From Aquilaria yunnanensis (Eukaryota > Streptophyta > Magnoliopsida > Malvales > Thymelaeaceae), in contig CM077599.1 in the NCBI GenBank assembly GCA_039654915.1, positions 26,039,501-26,103,500 of the forward strand: 64,000 bases of DNA, read 5' to 3'. Each line of letters starts with the position of its first letter. Within the stretch, counting starts at the first letter, position 1. Below, piece after piece: positions 23,135 through 35,809 of the stretch. Both the position numbers and the translations under genes were made by a program. A model generated the notes under the pieces. It had not been told where the DNA came from, made no database searches, and saw nothing but the letters and a program-made list of their open reading frames with translations.

Positions 23135-26100
23135 CTACCACGGGCAATGGCCATTTCCATGCCCACGGCCAGAGCTCCTATCGTCATTGCCACTCGGAGG
23201 GTAATTAAAACCCTCCGTTGATTCATTCCTGGGACGCCAGAATCGAACGTTGGGGGAAGACCAGCCTCTCCCATACGGCCTGAAGCTGTTTCCATGCCCT
23301 GACAATCTCAAACTCCCCACAGCTCTGATGACTGAAGCCTGCTCTCTCAGCATTCCATGATTGTTTGAGTCTCTATTACCAATAACAACAGAAGCCCTTC
23401 CTCTACCGCAAACCCAGCCATAGCCTGCACCCTTTTGTATCTCACGAAACTGGTCAGGAGCAAAATTCTGGATCCTGTGACAGCGGTAAACATTGGTTCC
23501 CGCAGAGTTCCCCTGGGATATCCTGGAGTTTGCTATCTGGTTACTTTCGGACAAATTGTTGAACAAATGAAACCAATATAGTTCAAGCAGGTTTTGTTTG
23601 ATCAGAAGTGACCTATTGTTACATGGTTTGCCGCCAGAGTATTTGTGCCATAGCGTAGTTTTCTCAATGTCAGCTTCAGTTAGTGCCTGCATGCACATGA
23701 AAATAGCATTGGTATTACAAGATCAAAAGCCAATATCATGTCTCATGCTCCAGCTTGAAGGAAAACTAAGTGAAATTAACTATTTTGACATCCCAATTTG
23801 ATACCTGAATTGGAAAATTCACCCCCTCAAGCGGACGGGGAATAAGTGGCTTACTACTAGGAATCTCAAACAACAAACATCTGCTAATCCAAACAATGTG
23901 CAAGAGAAATTAGAGGAAACGAAAATCTATGCATGTGCTTAAGAAGCAAAATAATATAATTCAGAAAATGTATCTTGAATGGTTTTTACAGTATATCATC
24001 TTCCTGCGTATTCTTTTGGAGGCCCTCTGAAGAACTTGTTGATGACTCTAGCTTGGAGTCCTCGCTGCAGATGCGTAAACATCCCCCGATTCCCCAACTG
24101 TATGGGGACAACATGTAAGAACAGAAAACAAAAATGTAAAATGAAGAATGTGAATACAGACCTACAATCCTCCATCTTTGCTAAGTGTCCCTGCAACAGC
24201 AAGGGGAAATTGGAAACAAGTGCAAACCCAAACTCGCTTGATGTTCTCAGGAAAAGATTATCAGACTTCAAAGTATTCCTATCTTGTTCATCAAGCTGCA
24301 CATTTTGAATTTAAGATTCACTCCTATAATAGGAATTTCAGGTACACATTCAATAGCTTGCCAACCAAGAAAGCTGACATACCGACAATTCCTTCTGCAA
24401 TTTTACAGTCAAAGCCAGGAGTTGTTCTTCCACTATAAATGGCAACTTGCATACTCCCTTCCAAAATGATTATGGCATTAAATGTGTTATTATAGGGTGC
24501 TTCTCAGATAGTGTGTACAGAAACAATGGCATTTGATACATGATTCATAACATGAAATTATGTTAACAAATCACCTGCCAAGCAAAACGCTTTCCATCCG
24601 TGTCTATCTCAATCTCTGCACAGTGAAAACCAAAAAATCACATCGCACTTGCTGTAGCAGTTACCAACACATTTCCAAACAATCCTACAGGAAAGGGAAA
24701 ACCTGTGGGATAATAGTCGATAATAGTGGAATTTATGCCGGTCATCAACACTGCATGAGGCTTTGGAAGGGCATGAACACTGCAAGAGCAATTAACAGCA
24801 CAGCCTTCAAAATAGAGCGGAAAAAAAAAAGAGCAACATACTATTTTTGTGTGGAAAAGTAGAGAAAGGGCACCTTCTTGGAGGCAAAACTGCCATGAGT
24901 TGATCGAAAGGTTTAAACGGAACACCTTTTCCAAACTTGATTTTTACCTGACCAAGTCCCTTCAAGTCGGAAGCAATGGGACCGTAATGGTAAGGGTAAA
25001 ACCTGCCATTGTATCAAAATCAATTTACCTTCTGAACCGCTGTAAGTGAAAGGATGAGCAAAATGATGTCTCAATTTTACCAATTCCAAGATGGAACTTC
25101 GGAGTAATAGTACAGCAGGACCCATACTAGTCCCTCAGTGTACTTCTGAACCTTCAGTGATCACACGTATCATTTTGTTATTCAGAATGTGTCCAATATT
25201 GAACTTAAAACAAATATCAAATGCTCATAATCACAACATACAATCTCTTTTCGGATGGCTTCGATCTGTTGTGCTTCATGTGCAGAGAATTTTTGGCTAT
25301 AATATCTTTCTTTCCAACCAGCAACACCAAATTTCACCTGTCAAAGAATGTCACATCATGGAAATAACAAGTTTGGAGAATAAACAGGCTTGGCTTTTGT
25401 GGGAAGCAGTTCATACCTTGTCGATCCTCAAATCACCATTTCTGAAAAGATCGGATTTCTTCTTGAGCTCTTCTTTCAACTTCTCCTCCAACTCTTTTGT
25501 GTTTTCCATGAGCTGCAAAGAAAACATACAGCACCAGTCCCAAATTACTTGGTGGACAAACAACAAATGAAAATCAAGAATATTCCAGTTTCCCAATGAA
25601 AGTATGCATACAATGTCTCTACTACAGTTCTCTGCCGCAACCTCCAATCTACCAGAACAGGAAGCAACAGATTTTTCATTCAGACAATCATAACTAGAAT
25701 CACTCTCGCCAAGCTGCGAATCTTTACTTTCATTTCCCTCATCATTTTGCTGGCGGACAAAAAGCAAATGTTAATGCCAAATTAAAAAAACACAAGACAA
25801 GTTACGCAGCAAGTACCCTTATAAATGCATGAAGGTTGGGAGCTTACAGCTTCTTCATTCTGGATAAGTCTTCTAAGTTTTCTTTCAAGCAGTTGTGATC
25901 TTTTGTTGAAGATTTTCTCTTCATATTTCCCAACCTCAAGAATAAATCTTTCAACCCACTTGAACTTGACACATTCAAGTATATTTTGACCAATCTACTA
26001 GTAAATAGGACATTATTAGATGCACAACTAAACAAACCATATGAAACAAATATGGCAATTACCTTCTGCATATCAACTAAGTAACCACCACTTTCCTCAA

Positions 26101-27991
26101 ATTGTTGCTTGTACACAGTCATTAACAGCTCAATTGCCCCCTGTATGACCGTGAGCAGTTTAATTGAATCTTAAGAAGTCAACTCCCAGACACACCACAA
26201 AAGGATCAAATGACACTAACCTCATGGATCTCAAGAGAAGGTATGTGTGGAAGAAAATCATTTCCAGCAAAAAAGCAGATGAAAATGAAGTCGTCGATCT
26301 GTCTCTCAAGATCAAATCTCTCAGAAGCACTGAAAATTTTCATCTCAAGCTCCAAGTACTCCCTCAATATCCAAATGTGAACAAACTACAAAAATAGCAG
26401 CAAACAAAGTACAGTAAATACCTTCGGTACACTGTTCACACAAAAATCAGTGAATTTTTTTTTCTCAATACCTCGTAAGGCTTTCTAATGAGGGAATGAA
26501 GTTTATTAGCTCCTTCACTTTTGATAACCCTCCCTTCCGACTTCTGGACATGTGGTCCAGCCATTTTCAGGTTCGTTTGGATAGCTGATAGGCATTGGGT
26601 TTGCTCCTCTTTGATGAGCACATCCTGAAGATCCAAAGCCAGATAAACACCAGAGAGCAACAGCAATGCAGAAAAGCATAAAACCCACATAACTTACCTC
26701 CCTAAGAATGGAGAAATGAACTTCATGAGTTGCTAAAGCAAGCATGATCAAGTCTGCATCCTGAAACCTCATTAAATCACCTGCGTGAACTCTTCTTCAC
26801 TTGTCCACAAGAAAACAATCAATGATGAAAGTAAAATACAGCTTACCAGACCATACAAGCAGTGGCGCGTATTAGGATCATAACCAGGAAGGGATCGCTG
26901 ACTGCGTATGAATGACATGATCTTGTGCTCCCCCTCACCAGGAACATTGGCATCAGAAAGAATCACCTGACAAAACAAACCAAGTCAACTGCATAACTTG
27001 TGCACAAATCAAGCATCTCAGTCTCACACACACACCCACACATATATATAGCTCAAAATGACTAACTTGTCCAAGAAGCAAACCTTAATTTCTTTCCATC
27101 CAGGATCAGTGAGCACCCTGGACTTGATATATACCTTCAGCTTCTTTGAGAGCTGATCCATAAACTTGGTCCCGGGGGTTATTACATTTGAATCGAAGAC
27201 CTCTGATTCTACTTTAGGCAAAACCGGTTTACCTTCTCTCTCAAATTGCTCTCTCAACTTCTTTTCCTCTTCCTCCTAAAGGGTATGCACAATCAAAGAA
27301 ACCCGAGTTTCTTGTCAACTCTTTGCATGATAATATATCAAAAGAATAAATCAATAAACGTAAAGAAACAAAAAAAAAAAAAAAAAGGAAAGAAAACAAG
27401 TGCATCTATAGAAATTAACTCACAGCAATCTGATTGTCTCTTGCAGTTCTGAATCTCCTGGACCTCTGCTGGTTCATCTTGGCCCGTGGGGCCACACCAT
27501 CTGCACCAACAAACAAAAATTTGAACTTATTAAGAGTAAAAAGGTTAAAGTTCTGTGTCTGTTCAAACAAAAAAAGGGTAAAAATCTGCTCCTTAACTTA
27601 TTTTGAACTACTTATTGCTATTACCTATCGCCATGTACAAAAGCTTCCGTGGTCTGACAATACTGAAGAGACGATCAATGTACCCGTACATACTACTGAA
27701 AACATCTTCATATGAAGTTGGTGGAGATACCTGAAGCAAAAAAATTAATCAAACCTAGCTGGGATGATGAATTTGAGAAAAACTAAAAAACCAACCATAA
27801 AATCGTACATGATCTTCAGGATGGAAACAAGGGTGGATGATTCCATTCATGTCAAGGAAAAGGTTGTCAAACTCAAACCCATTTGGGTTGGCGGAGCATG
27901 TGTCAACAACTTCTCCTTTGTCTTCGTTTGCTGGAACACGAATTTTTGGGTACTTACTCACCAACCAGCGATAAAACGAAGGCACCCCCAT
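23135..27991 (-). CDS. XRN-type 5'-3' exoribonuclease
   Basis: Twenty-two exons: 27991-27809, 27730-27625, 27500-27424, 27275-27084, 26966-26847, 26760-26698, 26624-26472, 26385-26221, 26140-26063, 25994-25848, 25749-25612, 25512-25417, 25337-25242, 25151-25081, 25002-24874, 24779-24703, 24615-24575, 24457-24383, 24295-24162, 24097-23990, 23880-23805, 23686-23135. The frame is kept throughout, giving about 958 residues, close to plant XRN4 and XRN2/3. The N-terminus [10 protein letters not shown] is the family start. Expected catalytic acids are all visible: D47 (LDMNG), D97 ([10 protein letters not shown]), E197/E199 (PGEGEHK), D227/D229 (DADLIM) and D341 (GNDFLPH). The C-terminus (about 820-958) is Gly/Arg-rich. 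The enzyme degrades 5'-monophosphate RNA. The zinc knuckle usual in plant XRNs after DADLIM is missing (residues 248-298). Nuclear versus cytoplasmic type is undecided. Confidence 0.9.
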
Positions 27992-28833
27992 TGATATGTA
28001 GCCGTACTAGTATGTCTGGAAACAGAAAGAAGCAAGGCAGAAACAACAGAGATTGCTCTGTTTCTCTCTGCAGGGTTGGATAACAAAGTATGTGCGTTGG
28101 GAATGTCCGTAGCAGCTGCACGCCTGTCTCGACGTTTTCCACCAAGTTTATCATCATGATCACTCTTGTGACTTGAAACGTCTATGCTCTCACATTTAAT
28201 GCATTTGGCCACTAACCACTTTGTGTCAAATCGTTAGCCATATAGAAACTTTGAGCTTAGTAAGTACTTTGGACAAGAATTAATTACACTCGGTTTCCCC
28301 AACGGTTTGATAGTAATTATACTTTCATTGTTTAGGTTTGAAAATTTAGTTTCATATACTTTGTACCTTTTAAAATTAATACAGGAAACAATTATATTGT
28401 ATTTATAGAAAGAAATATAATAATAATAATAATAATAATTTAAATTAATTATTGACTGTAAAAAGGAAAATTTGAATCAGCTAAAAAATAGTTACAACAC
28501 AGTTTAAAATATAATTTTAAAAATTAATGTCAAATTTTATAAGAAAGGTAGGAACGCAAAAATACATTTCAAATTTAGCCATGTAAATGTTATTATGAAG
28601 AGCATGCTTCTTGCATAGTGATCAAACAATTATCAAACATCCACTCTTTTTTACATTATATAACTCAATGTTTAATACATTATTCTTACTATATCTATAT
28701 CTAAAGCACTTGCTCTTTTTTCACTAATCAATAAAAAATTCTTTCCCTCAATAGTAGGAGAAAAAAATTTCAAGGTTTGTCGGATATGCTCTAATAATAA
28801 AGATGTTACGTATTTGTTTATTTTCCTCTCCTA
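27992..28833. other. XRN 5' flank and AT-rich spacer
   Basis: The first 200 bases probably hold the XRN 5' UTR and promoter on the minus strand. From about 28,300 the sequence is AT-rich, with an (AAT)n run near 28,418-28,439. No gene is supported. Confidence 0.4.
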
Positions 28834-29700
28834 TGGTTTTTTTTTTTTTTTTTGTTGATGGAAAGCATTAGATAGCATTATCAGTGACTAAAACGATCAA
28901 AGGCTACAATGGCCAAAATTGGGTCCAGAATATTCTCCGTCCGCAGGGTAAAATCATCACATAAAAAAGGGCAAACTTTGCTAAATGATGGGCTGCTTGA
29001 TTTGAGCTTTGGAGGCGTATGAAGGAACTGTCAGCCTACCAGCTTTGACAACCGTCTAGGCCTCCAAGACTCCTCTTGAGTTTGACATAATTGCTTTGAC
29101 AAGCTCTCTAGCTTCAACTTAAAAAATAAGCCATTCTAGACTAACGTCCCTTGCTAGCTTGATGCCCTTTAGGTAAGCCAAACTTTCCCCATAAAACACA
29201 TGTGCTGGCCTCATCTTCTACGATGCTAAAGCTGCCGCCATGTGTCCTCTAGCCATCCTGAATAATAGCCCTAACTCCTAAAGCGCACCGAACTCACTTA
29301 CTGCTGGTGGTACTGCCAGCTTAGCACTCCACCATCTGGCGTTGCTCTCGATGATGCCAAAGGACCGCTGCCGCAGTCACAAAATTTGTTCATCCATCCC
29401 TTGATAGCTTTTCTTGAACCTACAATAGCCACGCAAGGACCAAACTCCCAGCCAGCTATGTAACGAAGAAAAGCTCACGCATCCAGTTAACACCCTGCTT
29501 CTTCTTACTATAGTTTCAGAAGAACTTGTTCATGAAAACTTCAAGCCCCCTGGCATATACCATCTGGAATTATGAAAACACTCGTCACATACGTTGGGTT
29601 GGGATTAACTGAGGTACCCTTGCAAAAGAGTGACTTTGTATGCCAAGATCACATAGACCTACTTATTACTGGAATTCTAAGGCTATAGTGTTGGAATTAT
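28834..29700 (-). pseudogene. LINE 3' end remnant, minus strand
   Basis: The T-run at about 28,835-28,853 is the poly-A tail read from the other strand. Upstream of it on the minus strand, broken frames give AAHHLAKFAL followed by WTQFWPL, and further up a GVRAIIQDG segment. These fit the RNase H (RVT_3) end of plant L1-type LINEs. Stops and frameshifts are numerous. Confidence 0.55.
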
Positions 29701-32094
29701 GATGAAATTTCAAGGCTATTGTGCTAGAGATATGATTGACAACAAAGGGCAAAAGTGATTAGGCCAAATGGTTGTATATATGTATATATGTACATGTGCC
29801 GGTGATTATGTTGTTTTGTTTTATTTATGATTCTTGAATACTTGGTTGGTATGTTTTATTAATGGTATCAGTAATGCTATGTGCCTGTAGTCTTGATTCA
29901 TTGCAGGAATCGAGATTATAAGCAAGCAATTTGAGAGACTGGTACTATCCGAGAAGTACTATGTGGCTATATGTGTTTAGATCTCTCTCTGTCTATATGA
30001 ATTGAGCTCTATGTTAGGTAAAGTATTGCTTAGACAGAAAAGGTTTGGCTTGCTGGGTTCCTAAGGAATTAGGGATCCTTTATTGGATTTCTAAAAAATT
30101 AGGGATTAGGTCCAAATAGATTGTATGGTTTACTTTTATTGGCTGCACTCATGTATTCATACCATGCATTGCATTCTAGTTGTGCTTGTGCATAGGTGGG
30201 TTGTTGTGGTTAGGTGTTGTTGATTGTCATTATCCTGAATATACCTTTTAATTGTGATATTGTTCAGTTCTCTTGGTTTTTCTTGTATGCAGGAACTAAA
30301 CTTTCGCTATGGCCTAAGATTGAGCATTAATTTTAGTAATTTTATGCTGAATTGAGTTAGATAATGTTTTTCTATACTTGGTTGTGTTGCTTTGGTTATT
30401 TTGATGTAGGTATAATGGCTTAAAAGTTAAGGAAATATTGTTGTCAAATTGATTTCAAACTTTAACAGTTATTCTCTTACTGAAACTCATCTCGTCGTTG
30501 TTACCATTTTGTAGATAAAATGGGGTTGCTGCTGTGGTTTTACTATGTTAAAGCTGAAGAAATTTATCTCTCGCTTGAATGGGGTATTAAAGACCAAGTC
30601 CTAGATTATGGTTTCTAAGTCAAAAGTTCTTAGTATGATTATGTAGCACATTACACATTATGTTCATAGGCTGAAAAGCTGGTATATCATGTAATGTACC
30701 TGACATTTGTTTAATGGAAATGAAAAAGGTTCAGTTTACCCCCATGATTTTTAACTATATTTCCATTATAGTCGGATTACAATTTTGAAATTTTTCATGT
30801 TTTAAATTACCAAGTTGTACAATGCTCTGATAGAAATCTATAATTAAAAAGAAATGCCATGAATACATAGGCTTATGGCAATTTAGTACATGACAATTTA
30901 TATCGGTTCTGACATGTAATTTAGACAATTAGATACATTTTGTAGAAACTAAAAACTAATCAAATCATTATGTTTAGATTGGTTCTATATCGAACTAATC
31001 TAATGCTCACCTTTAACTACTGCACAGTGCGCTCGGGTTTGTTCTATTCCTTTTGCCTATAACCTTTCACTTCTAAGTTTTTTAAGTCCATGGTTATTTG
31101 TTTGTATAGTTTACTTTGATAGAGTCTAAACACATTGGTTAGGTTACTTAATTTGAAAACTTTACTATAACTAACCATTAACCTACTTGCATATAGGTAC
31201 CACAATTGTAGATTAGAATAGTTGGTTAAACCAACCAATTAGTCTAAAGTTTTGATGGCAACAAATCATATATGAAAAATTAATGTGTTTGTTTTAAGCA
31301 TGCAAGGTGGCTAAACAAATTTATAAGTTGTTTTTAAGTGTTTCATGACAAAAGAAGTAGTAAATTGAATTGCAAATGAAAAGAGTTGTTAAGAATTAAA
31401 ATTCTGAAAGTTATTGAACTTGTGCAAGGCTAAGTACCAGGAGAAGCACAAATAGCATGTATAAATCATTCAAAGGTTTGAAATTTAGGATTTTCATATC
31501 TTAAAAGCATGTTTGTTCATCGATAAGAAGGACAACCAATTTGAACAAAACAATCAGTTGATTTCTAAAAGCATAACTTATCATAGCTACTGGAAGTTAG
31601 AAAAATCAGTTGGAGTAAACCAATCAGTTAATTTTTTAGGATAAGACATGTTGTGGTTACTTGAAGCCAAAAATAACTGTGATGAGAATTTCTAACCGGT
31701 TGAAACTTGTGATATCTTGCACTAAGCAACCACAACTCATTGAAATTTGATCTCTAAAGGCTCCAACAATCCTCAACATCCCAAAGGCTCCTCAATGGTC
31801 TTCAACATTCAAATGCACCTAAAAGGCTATAGATATATCAAGCAATACCTTGGGAATTAACTTTTAGCAATTCAAGTAAATAATCATCACCAAATCCAAG
31901 AGAAAGAGCTTGCTTTAAAAAACAGCTTAAAGTTGGCTTTTGGGTTTGATTCATCATAAGGTTTTGGTTTTAGGTGTTCGTTCCATCATCTGTTCCTCTG
32001 AAATGATGCTTATATCTTTTTTTCTTTTAATAAATTTTTTTATTGCTGATGAAAAAGTCTTATACTTTTACTTGCAAATCTAGCAAAACTGTTA
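29701..32094. other. No recognised gene or element
   Basis: About 2.4 kb of moderately AT-rich sequence without a supported coding region. Short ORFs have no domain. It may include decayed transposon sequence. Confidence 0.35.
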
Positions 32095-32329
32095 CTTCCT
32101 CCGTCTCACAAAGCTTGGCCCATTTATTATTTACAACAATTAATTCATCATTTTCTTTGTTTAAAAAAATTTCTTATAGAAATATAAACTTTTTTTTATG
32201 AAAATGGTACCTTAAAGACTCTAGCTTATAAATATATTTATATTCTATAATACAAATTAATATGAATAGAATTAAGTCAAATTTTGGTCAAAAAAGGTAA
32301 AAGGGCTATTCTTTGTGAAAGGGATGAAG
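32095..32329. mobile_element. Stowaway-like MITE, 235 bp
   Basis: The left end after TA is CTTCCTCCGTCTCACAAAG and the right end in reverse complement is CTTCATCCCTTTCACAAAG. TA is duplicated at 32093-32094 and 32330-32331. Small size, AT-rich interior and these ends fit Tc1/mariner-derived Stowaway MITEs. Confidence 0.75.
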
Positions 32330-32331
32330 TA

Positions 32332-33139
32332 TTATTTTAGCTTGTGATCTTGTAAATGCTTCAAGTGTTAGAATCTCTTGAGTGTAGAGTGGTTCTTACT
32401 GATCATTGAACAAAACTAGAAAGTGTGGTTTCTTGTGAACCTTAGGAAAGTTAGGAATAGTGGTTTATAATTAGCCTCAAAGAAAACTAGAGATTGGTTG
32501 GATATGAATTTTAAAGGAAACACAATTGTAATTTTGTTCAAGAAATGGTGAAGAAACTCTCAAATGGGAAAACTTGAGCAGATGACTAAGATTCCTGTTC
32601 ATAAAGTTGAATCTCTATAAATCACAGTATCATCTATTCGCTTATCTTCCTTTATATTTTGCTCATACTTGATTGATTTTTATTGATCTTTGTTTGAGTG
32701 AATTTGATTGTGAATTTAATTTTGCCAAATTTTTTAAAGCAAATAATTCACCCCACTTAGTTGCATTTAGGTCAATTGAAGGAATTACAAAAAAACAGCT
32801 GTATAATTTTATTGAATTTAACATATAATTAACTAGGGAAAACTTGGAACACAAGGATGACATTTCATGTTAGTTGTTGGTATTGGACCTATTGCTTGCA
32901 TTGGTACCAACTGAATTATTTCTTATGACTGTATTTAAAGAATTCCTATATAACATGCTACGCATAATTAACTTGTCTTTTAACCAATCTTGGGTAAGTG
33001 TGGCAATGAGTTTAGCTTATGAGGTGTTTGGAACCCTATGATCGAGTACTTCATAAAAAGTTGATAAGGAATTTCATTATGAATCACCCATTTTAATCTA
33101 TGAATTCCTGATTAATTTGGTTGATTTGTTTAGGAGATG
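32332..33139. other. No recognised feature
   Basis: AT-rich spacer between the MITE and the LINE remnant. A minus-strand ORF at 32,663-32,863 has no recognisable domain and is probably chance. Confidence 0.35.
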
Positions 33140-33620
33140 CAAGGAAGCTCTAGCATGGCTTTTTGTTAAGTTCAACATGGATGTTGCTATTTTTAACCAA
33201 TGTTTCAATTGACATTAATATTGTAACTCATGGCCATAATGGCAAGGTGCTAATGTTTATGTCTTAAAAATTGCCTTTCTATGAGAGTGTTCTTTAAGTG
33301 AAGGCACTTGCGATTTATTATGCTTTGTTTGAAACAAGTATTTAAGGTTGGTATTATGTTGTCATTGAATTGGATTCTCAAGTTTTAATTCATGCTATTT
33401 GCTTTGGCCAGAAGGAATTCAATTTTGTTTTTAGAGTCATTTTGGAGGACATTCTTCTCTTAGTTTCAAAATTTTCTTCACTATCCTTTGTTCATTGGAA
33501 TAAAAGTTGTGATATGGTAGCTCATCACCTTGCTTGAGCTTAATGTTTGCTTGCAAGATAATTTGATTTTGCTAATTGATCCTTTACTGGATTGGTAAAC
33601 TGCCGATCCCTTCATTCTAA
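33140..33620 (+). pseudogene. LINE RNase H remnant, plus strand
   Basis: Broken plus-strand frames give VKFNMDVAIF, VVIELDSQVLIHAI, FVHWNKSCDMVAHHLA and the end of the domain, in the order found in the RVT_3 RNase H domain at the 3' end of plant L1-type LINEs. Several stops and at least one frame change are present. It runs directly into the first of two long direct repeats. Confidence 0.65.
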
Positions 33621-33905
33621 TTTTAATTAATATAATTTGTTGGGATTACTTTTTATTTTTTAAAGAAAGAGTAAGTATGCCCATTGAAGTTAATCTCATG
33701 GGTCCAATGAAGACAAACAAATCTACAATTAAGATGACAAGTTAATCAGGGAACCAAAACCTCTTTATCCCTCAACTAATGAGATCACAATCCAACTTAA
33801 AGGGAAATTTTTAGCTTGGATAGTAAGAAATTGCATCTATATCAAAGACTTGATGGAAAATTCTATGTATGTATAGATTACTCTCCAAAAGTTCATATTT
33901 ACTTC
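33621..33905 (+). repeat. Direct repeat, left copy (285 bp)
   Basis: This segment and 35,523-35,809 share the same order of motifs, starting TTTTAATTAATATAATTT, passing GCTTGGATAGTAAGAAA and ending GTTCATATTTACTTC. Identity is roughly 80% by eye. The two copies are in the same orientation and flank the foldback element. Confidence 0.8.
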
Positions 33906-35522
33906 CTCTCGGGCCTTAAAATTTACATCATTTCACATATTTACTCAAATTGTCGAATGTTAAAGTATGATTAAAATAGTATTTTGTAGAAAAAATGCTC
34001 CTCTTCTGTTATCTCTGTTAGTGTTGATGAAAATTTAATGCAAAGCATTAAAATTAGCCCACTAATGTGCACAAAACGAACACAAGCCCCAAACATAAAT
34101 TTGAAACATATAACCCCTCAAATAACAAAAAAAACTTTAAAATAAAATAAAAAATAAAAAAACTAAAAATTTAAAATTCCCATAAAAAATTAAAGTATCC
34201 AATCCATTCAAATAATTATGGGGAAGATTTTAGATTCCCAAAAAAATAATTTGACACATTTATTTTTTTTCAACTTAAACCTTAAACAACAAAAAAAAAC
34301 CAAAAAGTAGAATGAAAAATTACCAATTTGATATGCCTAGCCCAAATTAGAGCATTCAATCCATTTAAATAATTATGGAGACTATTCTTGCTTCCAAATA
34401 AATATAGTTGGTAATTTTTTATTTTTCATTCTATTTTGCACTTACTTTCTATTTTACAGTTTAAGTTGAAAAATAGACAAATATGTTAAATTATATTTAT
34501 TTGACTACTAGATGTGTCCATAATTATTTCAATAGATTGTATGCTTTAATTTAGGATGGTCATGTCGAGTTGGTAATTTTTTATTTTTCATTCTATTTTT
34601 TTATTTTTTTTACTATTTTATGGTTTAAGTTGAAAAAATAGATAATTGTGTCAAGTTCTATTTATTTGGCATATTTAATAGTCTCCATAATTATTTAAAG
34701 GGATTTTATGATTTAATTTATGATGGGCATGTGGAATTGATAATTTTTTTTTATTCTATTTTTTGGATTTTTTTTGTTATTTTATGGTTTAAGTTAAAAA
34801 AAAATAGATAAGAGTGTCAAATTTTATTTTTCTCTTGTAATCGAGAATAGTCTCCATAATTATTTCAAGGTATTGTATGCCTTAATTTGGTATGAGCATT
34901 TCAAATTAGTAATTTTTTTTATTTTTCATTCAGTTTTTTAGTTTGTTGCTATTTTATAGTTTAAGTTGAGAAAAATAGATAAGTGTGTCAAATTATATTT
35001 TTTTTTAAATCTAAAATATTATTCATAATTATTTGAATGAATTTGATACTTTAATTCGTGGGCATGTCAAATTGATAGTTTTACATTATATTTTTTTGTT
35101 CTTTTGGCTATTTAGGGTTATTAAGTTGACAAAAATAGATAAGTGTGTCAAATTGTAATTTTTTGGCATCTAAAATATTCTCTATAATTATTTGAAGGGA
35201 TTAGATACTTTAATTTTTAATGAGCATGTTAAATTTGTTGTGTTTTTAAAATTTTTCATTCTATTTTAAGGTTTGTTTGCTATTTGAGGGGTTATGTGTC
35301 TCAAATTTATGTTTGGGGGATCTTGTGTCAGTTTTGCTAGTGTCCAAAGGCTACTTTTAAAATTTTCAATAAAATTTCTATCAACATTGATGTAGATAAT
35401 AGAAAGATGAGCATTTTTGCTACAAAATATTATTTTAATCATATTTTTGTAACATTCGACAATTCAAAGGCAAATATGTAAAATAGGATATATTTTAAGG
35501 ACAAATCATGCAACTTAACATA
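33906..35522. mobile_element. Foldback-type element built of ~165-bp tandem units
   Basis: The outer ~240 bp of each side are inverted copies of each other. One side carries CAAACATAAATTTGA and the other TCAAATTTATGTTTG, and both carry AATTGTCGAATGTTA near the outer edge. The interior is a series of AT-rich units of about 165 bp. Starts recur near 34,408, 34,571, 34,736, 34,906, 35,074 and 35,236. About two more units on the left (34,160-34,400) are inverted. No transposase is encoded. It could be a foldback or MULE-derived non-autonomous element, but a short target duplication is not evident. Confidence 0.65.
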
Positions 35523-35809
35523 TTTTAATTAATATAATTTTTTGGAATTACTTTTTTTTTCTTTTTTTCTTTTTTTATAAAAAAGTAAGTATGTCCATTA
35601 GAGTTAATCTCATAGGTCCACTAAAGATAGATAAATCTACAATTAAGAGGACAAGTCATTGGGGAATCAAATCCTCTTTATCCCTTAACTAATGGGAATA
35701 CAGTTTAATTTGAAGGGAAACTCTTAGCTTGGATAGTAAGAAACTGTGCCTATATTAAGGACTTGATGGAACACTCTATGTATCCATAGCAAAAGTTCAT
35801 ATTTACTTC
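35523..35809 (+). repeat. Direct repeat, right copy (287 bp)
   Basis: The partner of 33,621-33,905, in the same orientation. It is slightly expanded by a T-rich run near 35,552-35,577. Confidence 0.8.

Noticed and set aside
33621..35809. A small LTR retrotransposon with the direct repeats as LTRs
   Set aside because: The repeats lack TG/CA ends, there is no primer-binding site or polypurine tract, and the core has inverted arms.
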